DNA of 13,566 nt from Pseudomonadota bacterium (GTDB lineage Bacteria > Pseudomonadota > Gammaproteobacteria > Pseudomonadales > UBA5518). The notes under the pieces were generated by a model. The model ran no database searches. It saw nothing but the letters and a program-made list of their open reading frames with translations, and had not been told where the DNA came from. Numbering within the stretch: position 1 is the first letter of the stretch; each line of letters opens with the position of its first letter. Positions 6,947 to 13,566 of the stretch are shown here, in pieces. The DNA lies in the NCBI GenBank assembly GCA_022705125.1, contig JAKJFB010000033.1, forward strand, positions 1 through 13,566, in the 5' to 3' direction. Position numbers and translations under genes: made by a program.

Positions 6947-6972
6947 ATATGCTGTTCATTAGCTCAGCATAT
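6947..6972. repeat. Inverted repeat, 8-bp arms
   Basis: ATATGCTG (6947-6954) and CAGCATAT (6965-6972) are perfect complements around a 10-nt loop. A smaller dyad CTGAG-G-CTCAG (6973-6983) and GCGGCC-GT-GGCCGC (6992-7005) follow. No coding sequence is seen in 6731-7108; this gap holds palindromes, the candidate promoter and REP-like hairpins. Confidence 0.45.
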
Positions 6973-7050
6973 CTGAGGCTCAGGCGCGACAGCGGCCGTG
7001 GCCGCCGCACCATGCCCGCAGTCACTGATAGCTGCTGCCATTCCGCGCAG

Positions 7051-7068
7051 GCCGGCATTCATGCGCAC
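7051..7068. repeat. Degenerate copy of the 4580-4597 REP-type hairpin
   Basis: GCCGGCATTCATGCGCAC matches GTCGGCATTCATGCCGAC at 15 of 18 positions, including the whole central CGGCATTCATGC. The mismatches break the outer pairing and no GTAG head is present, as expected for a decayed copy. Confidence 0.45.
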
Positions 7069-7078
7069 AGGCGCCCTT

Positions 7079-7097
7079 GCCGGGCTGAAGCCCGAGC
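7079..7097. repeat. GC-rich hairpin just past the sulfotransferase gene
   Basis: CGGGCT-GA-AGCCCG (7081-7094) forms a 6-bp stem that extends by two pairs across a bulged A. It begins 14 bases past the sulfotransferase stop when read on the minus strand. With no T-run it is not a standard intrinsic terminator; it resembles other REP-type hairpins and may protect the 3' end. Confidence 0.4.
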
Positions 7098-7108
7098 TGC
7101 AGGGAGGT

Positions 7109-8344
7109 TCAGTCCTCCAGCGCGATACCGTAGTGATCGGTGTAGAAGCGGAACGCCTCGCGGATGCCCGCGTTGCTGAGTCCGTAATCCTCTGCGGCGT
7201 AGCGGTGCTTGCCGAACCGGTCGCGCGGCTTCTTCGCGAGGTAGTCGCCAATCGCCTCGGCGAAGGCGGCCGTGAACGGCAGCCCCAGCGCATCGTAGGT
7301 GCGCTCCACCGTGCCCACGGGGTCGTTCATGAGGTCCTTGAAGTGCACGTCCGTGATCTGTCCCGGCGGGATCACGCCGCCGCCGCGCTCCTCGATCACC
7401 TTGCGCAGCATCCCGCCGTAGCCCATCACCACCATCTGACCGAGCAGGTTCGCATCCACGCCGTTGGCGCGACTGGTGCGCATCAGCGTGGACAGGCTCA
7501 CGGTGGACGGAACCGAGCGCACCGGGTCGCGGTGGGTGTGGATGATGCGGATGTCCGGGTACTGGCGCAGCAGCCGGTCGAGGTTGCCCAGATGCGCCGG
7601 CGATTTCAGCAACCAGCGCCGCGCGTCGCCATGCCCGTATTGCAGCAACTGCAGCACTCGACGATGCCAGCGATACGGCGCGTCCGTCGGGTGCTCGGCG
7701 CGCCACTTCAGCCAACCCCACGCGGCGTAGAGCATCGCCCACCAGTCGGAGCTGAACTCGCTGTCCATGAAGCGAATGCACTCCACCGGCAGGTCCCAGC
7801 GGTGCTCGTGCGCCGCGCGGATCGCCGGCTGCACGTCGGAGAGGAACTCGTTGACGGTCTCGGCGATCTGCTCGCGCGTGATGCCCTCGGCGAGCGTCGC
7901 GCCCGGCGGCGCCGCGGGGCTCGCGGCCTCCCAGGCGAGCGGCGCGCGGCTGTTCGTGTCCAGCGCGAGCAGCTCGAAGAGGATCGAGGTGCCGGTGCGC
8001 CCCTGCCCCGCGATCAGCAGCGGCGCGACGACCTGCTCATGGCGTATCGCCGGCTGCGCGCGGCAGGCCTCGGTGACCAGCAGGCGGTTGCGCAGGCCGC
8101 GCAGCAACTCAGCGCGCGTCACTAGCCGCCCGATCGTGTGCAGGTCCACCTCGGTCTGCAGCGATTCGACCAGCGCGCGAAAGGCGTCCTCCCAGCCCGG
8201 CTCGCCGAAATCCGCCAGGCCGGTGCTCGCGCGCGCCTCCTCGATCAGCTCCTCTGGCGCGAGGCTCACCAGCCGGCGCGAGCCACCCACCATCGCCCCG
8301 AGGTAGTTCAGTCGCCGGACCCAGTCGGGTTGCTCGATATCCAT
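7109..8344 (-). CDS. PAPS-dependent sulfotransferase family protein (Sulfotransfer_3 type)
   Basis: 411 residues, no signal peptide. The 5'-phosphosulfate loop of PAPS-binding proteins is present as GQGRTGTS (113-120). The 3'-phosphate-binding region is HTHRDPVRSVPS (269-280), preceded by WLLKSPAHL (244-252), a signature of the large bacterial sulfotransferase group. An N-terminal helical region of about 100 residues precedes the core, as in related proteobacterial and actinobacterial proteins. The expected reaction is transfer of sulfate from PAPS to a hydroxyl; the acceptor is unknown. On the minus strand GGGGAG about 5 nt before the ATG supports the start. It is divergent from the DUF1214-like gene, sharing a 166-bp region. 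In it I saw no convincing promoter: a TTGACT at 8449-8454 lacks a matching -10. Confidence 0.9.
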   Translation of the reverse strand: MDIEQPDWVRRLNYLGAMVGGSRRLVSLAPEELIEEARASTGLADFGEPGWEDAFRALVESLQTEVDLHTIGRLVTRAELLRGLRNRLLVTEACRAQPAIRHEQVVAPLLIAGQGRTGTSILFELLALDTNSRAPLAWEAASPAAPPGATLAEGITREQIAETVNEFLSDVQPAIRAAHEHRWDLPVECIRFMDSEFSSDWWAMLYAAWGWLKWRAEHPTDAPYRWHRRVLQLLQYGHGDARRWLLKSPAHLGNLDRLLRQYPDIRIIHTHRDPVRSVPSTVSLSTLMRTSRANGVDANLLGQMVVMGYGGMLRKVIEERGGGVIPPGQITDVHFKDLMNDPVGTVERTYDALGLPFTAAFAEAIGDYLAKKPRDRFGKHRYAAEDYGLSNAGIREAFRFYTDHYGIALED

Positions 8345-8510
8345 GTCTCCCCCCTGCCGAAAGCCGGATGCAATGCCGGCGGCAGTGTAGCGCCCTCTTC
8401 CCGGTCAGGGCATGAAGAGAACGTAACGCCTCAGCCACCTCGACCCGGTTGACTCGGCCCGGGTGCGCTGAGACCCTGCGCGACACGACGCAGAAAAGAC
8501 AGGAGCCCCG

Positions 8511-9614
8511 ATGACCGAGTCACGCCGTGCATTCCGCGAGCTTCTCGAACTGCTCGGCCAGATCGACGCGCAGTACGTCGGGGAGACCGGCGAATACAAA
8601 TCGGCGCTCGACGTCGCCGACGGCCACCGCTTCATCCTGCACGGGCTGCGCCGCGCGCTCGGCTCGCAACTCGAGGCCGACACGCGCCGCCCGGTGTTCC
8701 AGCGCGCGGTCACCCCGACGACGAAGTTCGGCGGCGACAGCCCCGATGCGATCTACCACGAGTGCAACGTGAGCGCCGATTGCAGCTACCGCATCCGCGG
8801 CGACATGGCCGGCGCGGTCTACGTATCGCTGTCGGTGCAGTCCGGCGGCGGCGAAGCCGAGGGCGTAGGCGCCAGCATCAACAGCGAACAGTTCGAGGTG
8901 CGGCCCGATGGCTCCTTCGAGATCCTGCTCTCGCGCGCGCCGCCCGCCGACTCACGCAACTGGGTGCGGATGCCCGAGGGCGCGCTCAACGTGCTGACGC
9001 GGCACTACTTCGAGGAGGCCGGCAACGTGATGGCCGACACCGCGCGACGGCTGGACCTCGAGATCGACGCGCTCGGCGACTTCCCCGCTCCGCGCGAACC
9101 CACCGTCGAGAGCATCACCGCGGGCATCGAGCGCGTTTCGCGCTGGATGCGCAGCCGCACGCTGGAGGAATCGAAGGGCCGCACGACGATGCCCGCCTGG
9201 GTTTCCGTCGTGCCGAACCGCTTCAACGAGCCCGAGAAGCCCGGCGCCGACATGGCCTATGCCGCGCTCGACATCGCCTACGCGATGGCGCCCTTTCACG
9301 TGCCGCCGGGCAAGGCGCTGGTGATAAGCGGCCGCTTCCCCGCCTGCCGCTACGCGGGCGTGGTGCTGTGGAGCCGCTTCCGGCAGAGCTTCGATTACAT
9401 GAACCGGCGCGTCTCGCTGAACCGCGCGCAGACCGTCACGGACGGTGCAGGGAATTACCGCATCGTGCTGGCCGAGCGCGACCCCGGCGTACCCAACTGG
9501 CTGGACACCGGCGGCCGCGCGAGCGGATTCATGTACTGGCGCTTCCTGTTGCCCGAGGAGCCCATCACGGCGCCGCAGTGCGAGCTGGTGGATATCGATT
9601 CTCTGCTCAGGTGA
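8511..9614 (+). CDS. DUF1214-like domain protein with an internal repeat
   Basis: 367 residues, no signal peptide. Two related segments carry the DUF1214-type pattern, a DG... strand followed by Asn-Trp. These are DGSFEILLSRAPPADSRNW (133-151) and DGAGNYRIVLAERDPGVPNW (311-330), followed by Arg/aromatic strands (LTRHYFEE and MYWRFLLPEE). A Gly/Ser-rich strand region (97-122) and a helical N-terminus (1-60) surround the first. The molecular function of DUF1214 is not established; such genes often sit beside lipid or steroid catabolism and sulfotransferase genes. AGGAG at 8501-8505, 5 nt before the ATG, fixes the start. Its 3' end converges on the esterase gene with a 13-bp gap. The DUF1214 label is by motif and could be a sister family. 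Confidence 0.72.
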   Translation: MTESRRAFRELLELLGQIDAQYVGETGEYKSALDVADGHRFILHGLRRALGSQLEADTRRPVFQRAVTPTTKFGGDSPDAIYHECNVSADCSYRIRGDMAGAVYVSLSVQSGGGEAEGVGASINSEQFEVRPDGSFEILLSRAPPADSRNWVRMPEGALNVLTRHYFEEAGNVMADTARRLDLEIDALGDFPAPREPTVESITAGIERVSRWMRSRTLEESKGRTTMPAWVSVVPNRFNEPEKPGADMAYAALDIAYAMAPFHVPPGKALVISGRFPACRYAGVVLWSRFRQSFDYMNRRVSLNRAQTVTDGAGNYRIVLAERDPGVPNWLDTGGRASGFMYWRFLLPEEPITAPQCELVDIDSLLR

Positions 9615-9627
9615 CGCGCTGGCGGGC

Positions 9628-10845
9628 TCATCCGCTCGCGCCGAGCGCGTGGTAGAGCGGCTCCAGCAGCGCATCGGTGCGCGCGCTCTCGAAACGCTTG
9701 CCGGGCCGGTTGGTCACGTAGGCGAAGGCGACACCGCTCGCGGGATCGGCAAAGCCCAGGCTGCCGCCGTAGCCGAAGTGCCCGTAGCCGCGCTCGCTGC
9801 CGCCGATGCGCCGGCCCGCTCGCGACAACTGGAAGCCCAGCCCGAAACGCGAGTGCTTGCCGAGCACGCGGTCCGGACCGTCCGACTGGATGCTGCATGC
9901 TTCGGCGCGCAGCGCCGGCCCCACGATGCCGCCGGCAGCTGCGTCGCGGTGCATGAACACGTCGTAGAGCAGCGCCACCGCACGCGCCGTGGCGTGCGCG
10001 TTCGTCGAGGGAATCGCCGCGCTGCGCCATTGGGGCCGGTTGACGATGCCGAAGCCGGAGATGCCCGGCGGGTTGAAGTACACGCTGGCCAGCATCGCGT
10101 CGGTCGCCGGATCGCCCGAGGCGAGATGCGCGCGCACGGCCGATTGCCCATCGGTGATCGGGGCGGCGTCCGCCTCCACGATCGCGGCCACGCGCGCGTG
10201 TTCGCGCAGTGGCAGCCCGACGTGGTAGTCCGCCTCCAGCGGGCCCGTGAGGCGTTCGCGCAGGGCGGCGGCGAAGGGCATCCCGAGCCGCCTCACCACG
10301 GGCTCGCCGATCAGGAATCCGTGCGTGTTGACGTGGTAGCCGTGCGCCGCATCGGGCTCCCAGTACGGCGCCTGCGCCGCCAGTGCCGCCGTCATCGTCG
10401 ACCAGTCGTACATGGCATCGGGCGGCAACGGACGCCGCACGCCGGGCAATCCACCGCGATGCGCGAGCAGCATGCGCAGCGTCAGCTTCTCCTTGCCTGC
10501 GGCGGCGATCCCGGGCCAGATCCCGCGCAGCGGGCGATCGAGCGCGAGCTCGCCGCGCTCGACCAGGGCGAGCACCAGCATCGAGGCGATGCCCTTGCCC
10601 ACGGAGTAGACGTTGACCAGCGTATCGCGCTGCCAGGTCTCGGTGCGGCCCGCGTCGCGATGGCCGCCCCACAGGTCGATGACCACGCGCCCGCCGATCC
10701 GCACGCAGGCCGCGGCACCGAGTTCGTTACGCGTGCGGAAATTCTCGCGGAAGGCGTGTTCTACTTCCGCGAAGGCGGGGTCGCAGAATCCGGCGACGGG
10801 CACATCGTCGGTACGGGGGTGATCGGTGTTCGGGGGATTCGACAT
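9628..10845 (-). CDS. Serine hydrolase of the beta-lactamase/EstB (family VIII esterase) fold
   Basis: 405 residues from ATG 10845. The SxxK nucleophile motif is S81-V-G-K84 (VYSVGKGIASML). Tyr170 in HGYHVNTHG is the YxN-type catalytic tyrosine. HFGYGGSLGF, His356 onwards, replaces the KTG motif, as in class C-like esterases rather than true beta-lactamases. LLAHRGGLPG and RPLRGIWPG are further family signatures. No signal peptide is present, which also argues for an intracellular esterase and against antibiotic resistance. The frame stays open upstream to 10980, but ATG 10845 has GAGG 8 nt before it and gives the usual short N-terminus. ATG 10866 is the main alternative. It is convergent with the DUF1214-like gene. 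Confidence 0.9.
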   Translation of the reverse strand: MSNPPNTDHPRTDDVPVAGFCDPAFAEVEHAFRENFRTRNELGAAACVRIGGRVVIDLWGGHRDAGRTETWQRDTLVNVYSVGKGIASMLVLALVERGELALDRPLRGIWPGIAAAGKEKLTLRMLLAHRGGLPGVRRPLPPDAMYDWSTMTAALAAQAPYWEPDAAHGYHVNTHGFLIGEPVVRRLGMPFAAALRERLTGPLEADYHVGLPLREHARVAAIVEADAAPITDGQSAVRAHLASGDPATDAMLASVYFNPPGISGFGIVNRPQWRSAAIPSTNAHATARAVALLYDVFMHRDAAAGGIVGPALRAEACSIQSDGPDRVLGKHSRFGLGFQLSRAGRRIGGSERGYGHFGYGGSLGFADPASGVAFAYVTNRPGKRFESARTDALLEPLYHALGASG

Positions 10846-10909
10846 GGCGGGTGCCTCGTGTGCGTACATACTACGCCGCATCTGCGCGGGAAGTACTGAC
10901 ACTGGCGTC

Positions 10910-10946
10910 CGACGCAAGCTGACGCTGCCTCGGTCAGCCTGCGTCG
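10910..10946. repeat. Long imperfect hairpin, 14-nt arms
   Basis: CGACGCAAGCTGAC (10910-10923) and GTCAGCCTGCGTCG (10933-10946) are complementary at 13 of 14 positions around a 9-nt loop. It lies in the palindrome-rich gap between the esterase start and the degraded HNH gene. No T-run follows on either strand. Confidence 0.55.
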
Positions 10947-10963
10947 CGCCATCGTATGCATCG

Positions 10964-10990
10964 AAAAATTGATCGCCCAAGGGTGATCGA
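10964..10990 (-). terminator. Possible intrinsic terminator reading leftwards
   Basis: On the minus strand a 10-pair stem (10969-10990, arms around an AA/TT loop, core GGGCGATC) is followed by TTTTT at 10968-10964. The two-base loop is too tight for some of the inner pairs and only part of the stem is GC. It would stop leftward antisense transcripts before the esterase promoter. Confidence 0.3.
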
Positions 10991-11070
10991 ATGGCACTGT
11001 CACCGGCTCGTAATTTCCCATCTCGACCCAGGGCGACAACGCGTAATCAAATCGAATGTCTCCACCTTCC

Positions 11071-11084
11071 CTTGTAACTACAAG
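11071..11084. promoter_or_regulatory. Short perfect dyad CTTGTA-AC-TACAAG
   Basis: 6-bp arms with a 2-nt spacer, 44 nt upstream of the first recognisable codon of the HNH remnant. It has the same 6-2-6 geometry as CATAAG-CA-CTTATG at 6907-6920. Function unknown; possibly a protein-binding site. Confidence 0.25.
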
Positions 11085-11127
11085 TTCCTTCCGTCAGCAG
11101 TCGCGCACGAATGGAATACTGTTCGTA

Positions 11128-12108
11128 GTGCGCGTCGCCTCCGCGCTGTTCGACCTGCCGCGCATCTCGCGCGCATTTGCGTCGGATGAATTGTCGTAAT
11201 CGAAAGTTCGCTCGCTGAGCCGCGTGGCCACACCGCAGAACGAGGCGCAGTTGCTCGACTACGCGCAGCAGGCCACCGCCGAGCAGGTGCAGCGGCGTTG
11301 CCAGCAGATGCACAACGCCGACCGTGCGGCGTCAACGCACGACGTGAACGAGATCCACCGCGGGCGTTTCCTGCGTCGCTCGGTCGACGGTTGCGGGCGC
11401 ATGACGATTTCGGTCGAACTCACCGAGGAAGCCGGCGCGCTGGTGATGGCCGCGCTGGAGCGCGCGATGGCGGAGGCGGACGCATCACGTGATGCATCGA
11501 CTGCGGAAGACGAGGCGTCATTCCCCGCGCGACAGGCCGATGCGCTGGTCGATATGGCGCGGGCGTACCTGGCCGGTGAATCCGCGAAGAGCGCGTCACC
11601 CGCGGATCATTACCAGGTGGTAGTGCACGTCGACGAGGCGGCGCTGCGCGCGGAACCCGTCGAGGGGGCGCGCAGCGACCTGCCGATCGAGAGCGTGCGG
11701 CGCCTGTGCTGCGACGCAGGCGTCGTGGTCGTTACCGAGGACGACAAGGGCAATCCGCTCGACCTCGGTCGCAAGCACCGCGTGGTGCAGCCGGCGCTGC
11801 GCCGCGCGCTCATCGCGCGCGACCGGCACTGCTGTTACCCCGGCTGCGCGCATACGCGCTGGCTGGAGGCGCATCACGTGATGCATTGGATCGATGGGCG
11901 AGCCGCGCCCGGACCGCGCATGCGCGGTCAGCGGCGAGCGCCATTCGCCTGCCGGCGAATGGCCGGAGGGAAGACCAGCCTCGACAACACGCTGTTGCTC
12001 TGTTCAGCGCATCACCGCCGCCTGCACGAGGGCGGTTTCCGCATCCGCACCAACCACGCCGGCGAATGGTACTTCGAGACGGCAGCGGGAAAACGGATGT
12101 CGAACTGA
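11128..12108 (+). pseudogene. Degraded DUF222/HNH endonuclease (13E12-repeat family)
   Basis: The C-terminal part is typical of the family: residues equivalent to RVVQPALRRALIARDRHC, then CCYPGCAHTRWLEAHHVMHW (HNH first His pair), SLDN (the Asn) and LLLCSAHHRRLHEGGF (the last His). In the same frame upstream, 11128-11223 reads VRVASALFDLPRISRAF, then ASDELS-stop-SKVRSLSR, continuing into VATPQNEAQLL. This is normal DUF222 sequence interrupted by TAA at 11197-11199, where relatives have Tyr (LSYSKVR). The ~100 N-terminal residues expected before VRVA are absent. A remaining frame could start at GTG 11224 (294 residues) but that codon is an internal Val of the family. A 69-bp palindromic insertion interrupts the HNH motif. 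Full-length relatives are about 400-480 residues. A relic of a mobile or multicopy family. Confidence 0.8.
11898..11966. mobile_element. In-frame palindromic insertion (~69 bp) inside the HNH motif
   Basis: Family members read HWxDGGxTSLDN here. This copy has 23 extra codons between HWID and GGKTSLDN. The extra DNA contains a perfect 18-nt palindrome GACCGCGCATGCGCGGTC (11912-11929) and a hairpin GCCATTCGCC-TGCC-GGCGAATGGC (11940-11963), plus a direct repeat GGCGAGC (11897-11903 and 11933-11939). The exact edges are ambiguous by a few bases. It resembles palindromic elements that insert within coding frames (compare rickettsial RPEs), but I do not recognise it as a named family. Confidence 0.6.
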
Positions 12109-12159
12109 GTCGTACGTCTTCTTGCGGAAGCGGAGGCGGTCGCGGACACGCTCGATCGC

Positions 12160-13566
12160 TCACCCCAGCACGCGATCGACCTCGAGCCCGCAGTTGTAGC
12201 CGGGCAGGAAGGTGACGCCCGGACCCGGGTGGCAGGCGGAGCCGCACATCCACAGGCCCTCGATCGGGGTGCGGTGCGCGGAGCCCGGCACCATCGCGCG
12301 CTCGCCGAGCATGTTCTCGGGATGGATCAGGCCATGGGTGAAATCGCCCTCGGTCGCGCCGTGCATGCTCGCGAAGTGATCCGAGGAAAACACCGCCCGG
12401 TCGAGGATGCGCGCGCGGAAATCGGGCAGGTAGCCGCAGATGGTATCGATGACCTTGTCCGCGGCCGCATCGCGCAGGCGCCCGCGCTCGCCCTTCGGCG
12501 CCTTGCACGGGAAGCAGAAGCCATAGGCGCTGGCGACATGCTGGCCCGCCGGTGCCAGGCTCGGGTCCATCACCGAGGGGAACTGGAATGCGACCGGCAT
12601 CGTGTCGGGCAACTGGCCGGCATCGCAGGTCTCGAAGCTGCGCTGCAGTTCCTCGGGGCTCGCGACCATCGCGCCACCAAAGCGGTTGTGGACGTCGCTG
12701 TTGAGCCACGCCCACTCGCCGCCGTAGGCAGGCAGCCCGTCGAGGCGAAACAGCATGTGCACCCAGGCGCCGCGGTGCTCGGCCGCTGCCACCTTGTTCG
12801 CGATGGTCTCATCGAGGTGGCGCTCCCCGACCAGGCGCTGGAAGGTGGCGGGACGATCGAGGTTCGACAGCACGACGCGCGCGCGCAGCGTCTCGCCGCC
12901 CTTGAGCACCACGCCGGTGGCGCGTCCGTCCTCGAGCAGCACCTGATCGACCGTGGCGCCGAGGCGAACCGTGCCGCCAACGGCCTCGATGCTGCGCGCC
13001 AGCGCCTCGCTGAGCGAACCCATGCCGCCCTTCACGCGCCGCATCAGTCCGCTGTCGCCGCTCTGCGCGAAGGTATAGACCAGGCACAACGCGGAGCCCG
13101 GCGTGTACGGTCCCTTGTAGGTCGACTGGATCGCGGCAAAGGCCAGCAGCGAGCGGAAGGTGTGGTGCTTGCGCGGGTCCGGGAAGAAGCGGTCGATCAC
13201 GTCCATCGCCGAACCGGTGAACGCGAGCCGCAACTGTTCGCGTCGGGCCTCGTCCGGAGCCCCGCTCAGCAGCTCGTCGAGGCTGCGCGGCGTGCAACCG
13301 GGGTTGAAGCGGTCCATGACGCTCGCGGGGTAGGCGACGAACTTCGCAAATTTCGCGAAGCCCGCGAGCGCGGCGGGCCCGTGGTGGCGCAGCAGGTGCC
13401 ACAGCTGCCGGCGCGGCGAGCGGTAGAACATGATCGGCTTGTGCCCGGGGCCGGCAAGGTTGATCGCCATGACGGGCAGCTCGATGAACTCCACGCCGTG
13501 GCGCTCGAACTGCAGGAAGTCCAGCACTTCGGGAGCGATCGGGAACAGCGCGCTGGCGCCGACCTC
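12160..13566 (-). CDS. FAD-dependent oxidoreductase, phytoene desaturase/PYROXD2-like, N-terminus cut by window edge
   Basis: 468 visible residues; the frame is open to the right edge and begins EVGASALFPIAPEVLDFL. The missing part, perhaps 60-70 residues, would hold the GxGxxG FAD loop. GGMGSLSEALA (visible 180-190) and VVLSNLDRPATF are typical of the CrtI/PYROXD2 group. The C-terminal FAD motif GLWMCGSACHPGPGVTFLPGYN (from visible residue 437) matches the family's GxGTHPGGGV...PG.N pattern. Family members desaturate or isomerise carotenoids, retinoids or other hydrophobic polyenes; the substrate here is unknown and no other carotenoid gene is in view. The 51-bp gap to the convergent HNH remnant shows no clear terminator. 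Confidence 0.88.
   Translation of the reverse strand, partial: EVGASALFPIAPEVLDFLQFERHGVEFIELPVMAINLAGPGHKPIMFYRSPRRQLWHLLRHHGPAALAGFAKFAKFVAYPASVMDRFNPGCTPRSLDELLSGAPDEARREQLRLAFTGSAMDVIDRFFPDPRKHHTFRSLLAFAAIQSTYKGPYTPGSALCLVYTFAQSGDSGLMRRVKGGMGSLSEALARSIEAVGGTVRLGATVDQVLLEDGRATGVVLKGGETLRARVVLSNLDRPATFQRLVGERHLDETIANKVAAAEHRGAWVHMLFRLDGLPAYGGEWAWLNSDVHNRFGGAMVASPEELQRSFETCDAGQLPDTMPVAFQFPSVMDPSLAPAGQHVASAYGFCFPCKAPKGERGRLRDAAADKVIDTICGYLPDFRARILDRAVFSSDHFASMHGATEGDFTHGLIHPENMLGERAMVPGSAHRTPIEGLWMCGSACHPGPGVTFLPGYNCGLEVDRVLG

Noticed and set aside
6973..7108. Possible small gene or CRISPR-like array in the repeat-rich gap
   Set aside because: The palindromes differ from one another, have no regular spacing, and no short frame with a ribosome binding site is seen.
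8449..8454. TTGACT as -35 box for the DUF1214-like gene
   Set aside because: No acceptable -10 hexamer occurs 15-19 nt downstream (GACCCT at 17 nt matches only 2/6).
9628..10845. Beta-lactamase (antibiotic resistance) reading of the SxxK hydrolase
   Set aside because: No signal peptide and HxG instead of KTG; this fits family VIII esterases better.
9445..10899. A 484-residue plus-strand open frame opposite the esterase
   Set aside because: It runs antisense to the SxxK/Tyr/HxG motifs of the esterase and overlaps the end of the DUF1214-like gene; no recognisable features.

Overview
This is a GC-rich, densely coded 13.6-kb bacterial window with no tRNA, rRNA, integrase or CRISPR. The gene families (DAACS symporter, outer-membrane cytochrome-porin, HSL-type esterase, SDR, APH-like protein, sulfotransferase, DUF1214, EstB-like esterase, DUF222/HNH, phytoene-desaturase-like flavoprotein) and the GTAG-headed REP-type hairpins suggest a heterotrophic proteobacterium, most likely a gammaproteobacterium. 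That placement is inferred from gene content only.

Left part (1-3100): a glutamate/dicarboxylate:cation symporter, cut by the left edge, is divergent from a two-gene unit. The first gene of the unit encodes an outer-membrane beta-barrel carrying one N-terminal c-type heme motif (Cyc2-like architecture). One base after its stop comes a secreted protein with a PEGA-like domain and a SHOCT-like tail. A consensus -35 box lies in front of the unit.

Middle part (3104-6730, minus strand): four closely spaced genes run leftwards as a probable operon, in the order SDR, APH/choline-kinase-like protein, HSL-family esterase, divergent globin. The operon converges on the cytochrome-porin unit with only 3 bp between the stop codons. 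A 378-bp AT-richer gap (6731-7108) precedes it and holds a plausible promoter, nested palindromes and two REP-like hairpins.

Right part (7109-13566): a PAPS-type sulfotransferase (minus) is divergent from a DUF1214-like protein (plus), which converges on an EstB/beta-lactamase-fold esterase (minus). Next is a palindrome-rich gap and a degraded DUF222/HNH (13E12-type) gene. That gene has lost its 5' part, carries a nonsense codon, and has an in-frame palindromic insertion of about 69 bp inside the HNH motif. At the right edge is the C-terminal majority of a phytoene-desaturase/PYROXD2-like FAD oxidoreductase.

The operon and the sulfotransferase/esterase/flavoprotein genes look like accessory metabolism of lipophilic esters, alcohols or terpenoid/steroid-like compounds; the substrates cannot be read from the sequence. 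The observations most worth following are the Cyc2-like cytochrome-porin with its coupled PEGA/SHOCT partner, the globin with Trp at the CD1 position, the kinase-like protein with Asn in place of the catalytic Asp, and the palindromic insertion in the HNH gene.
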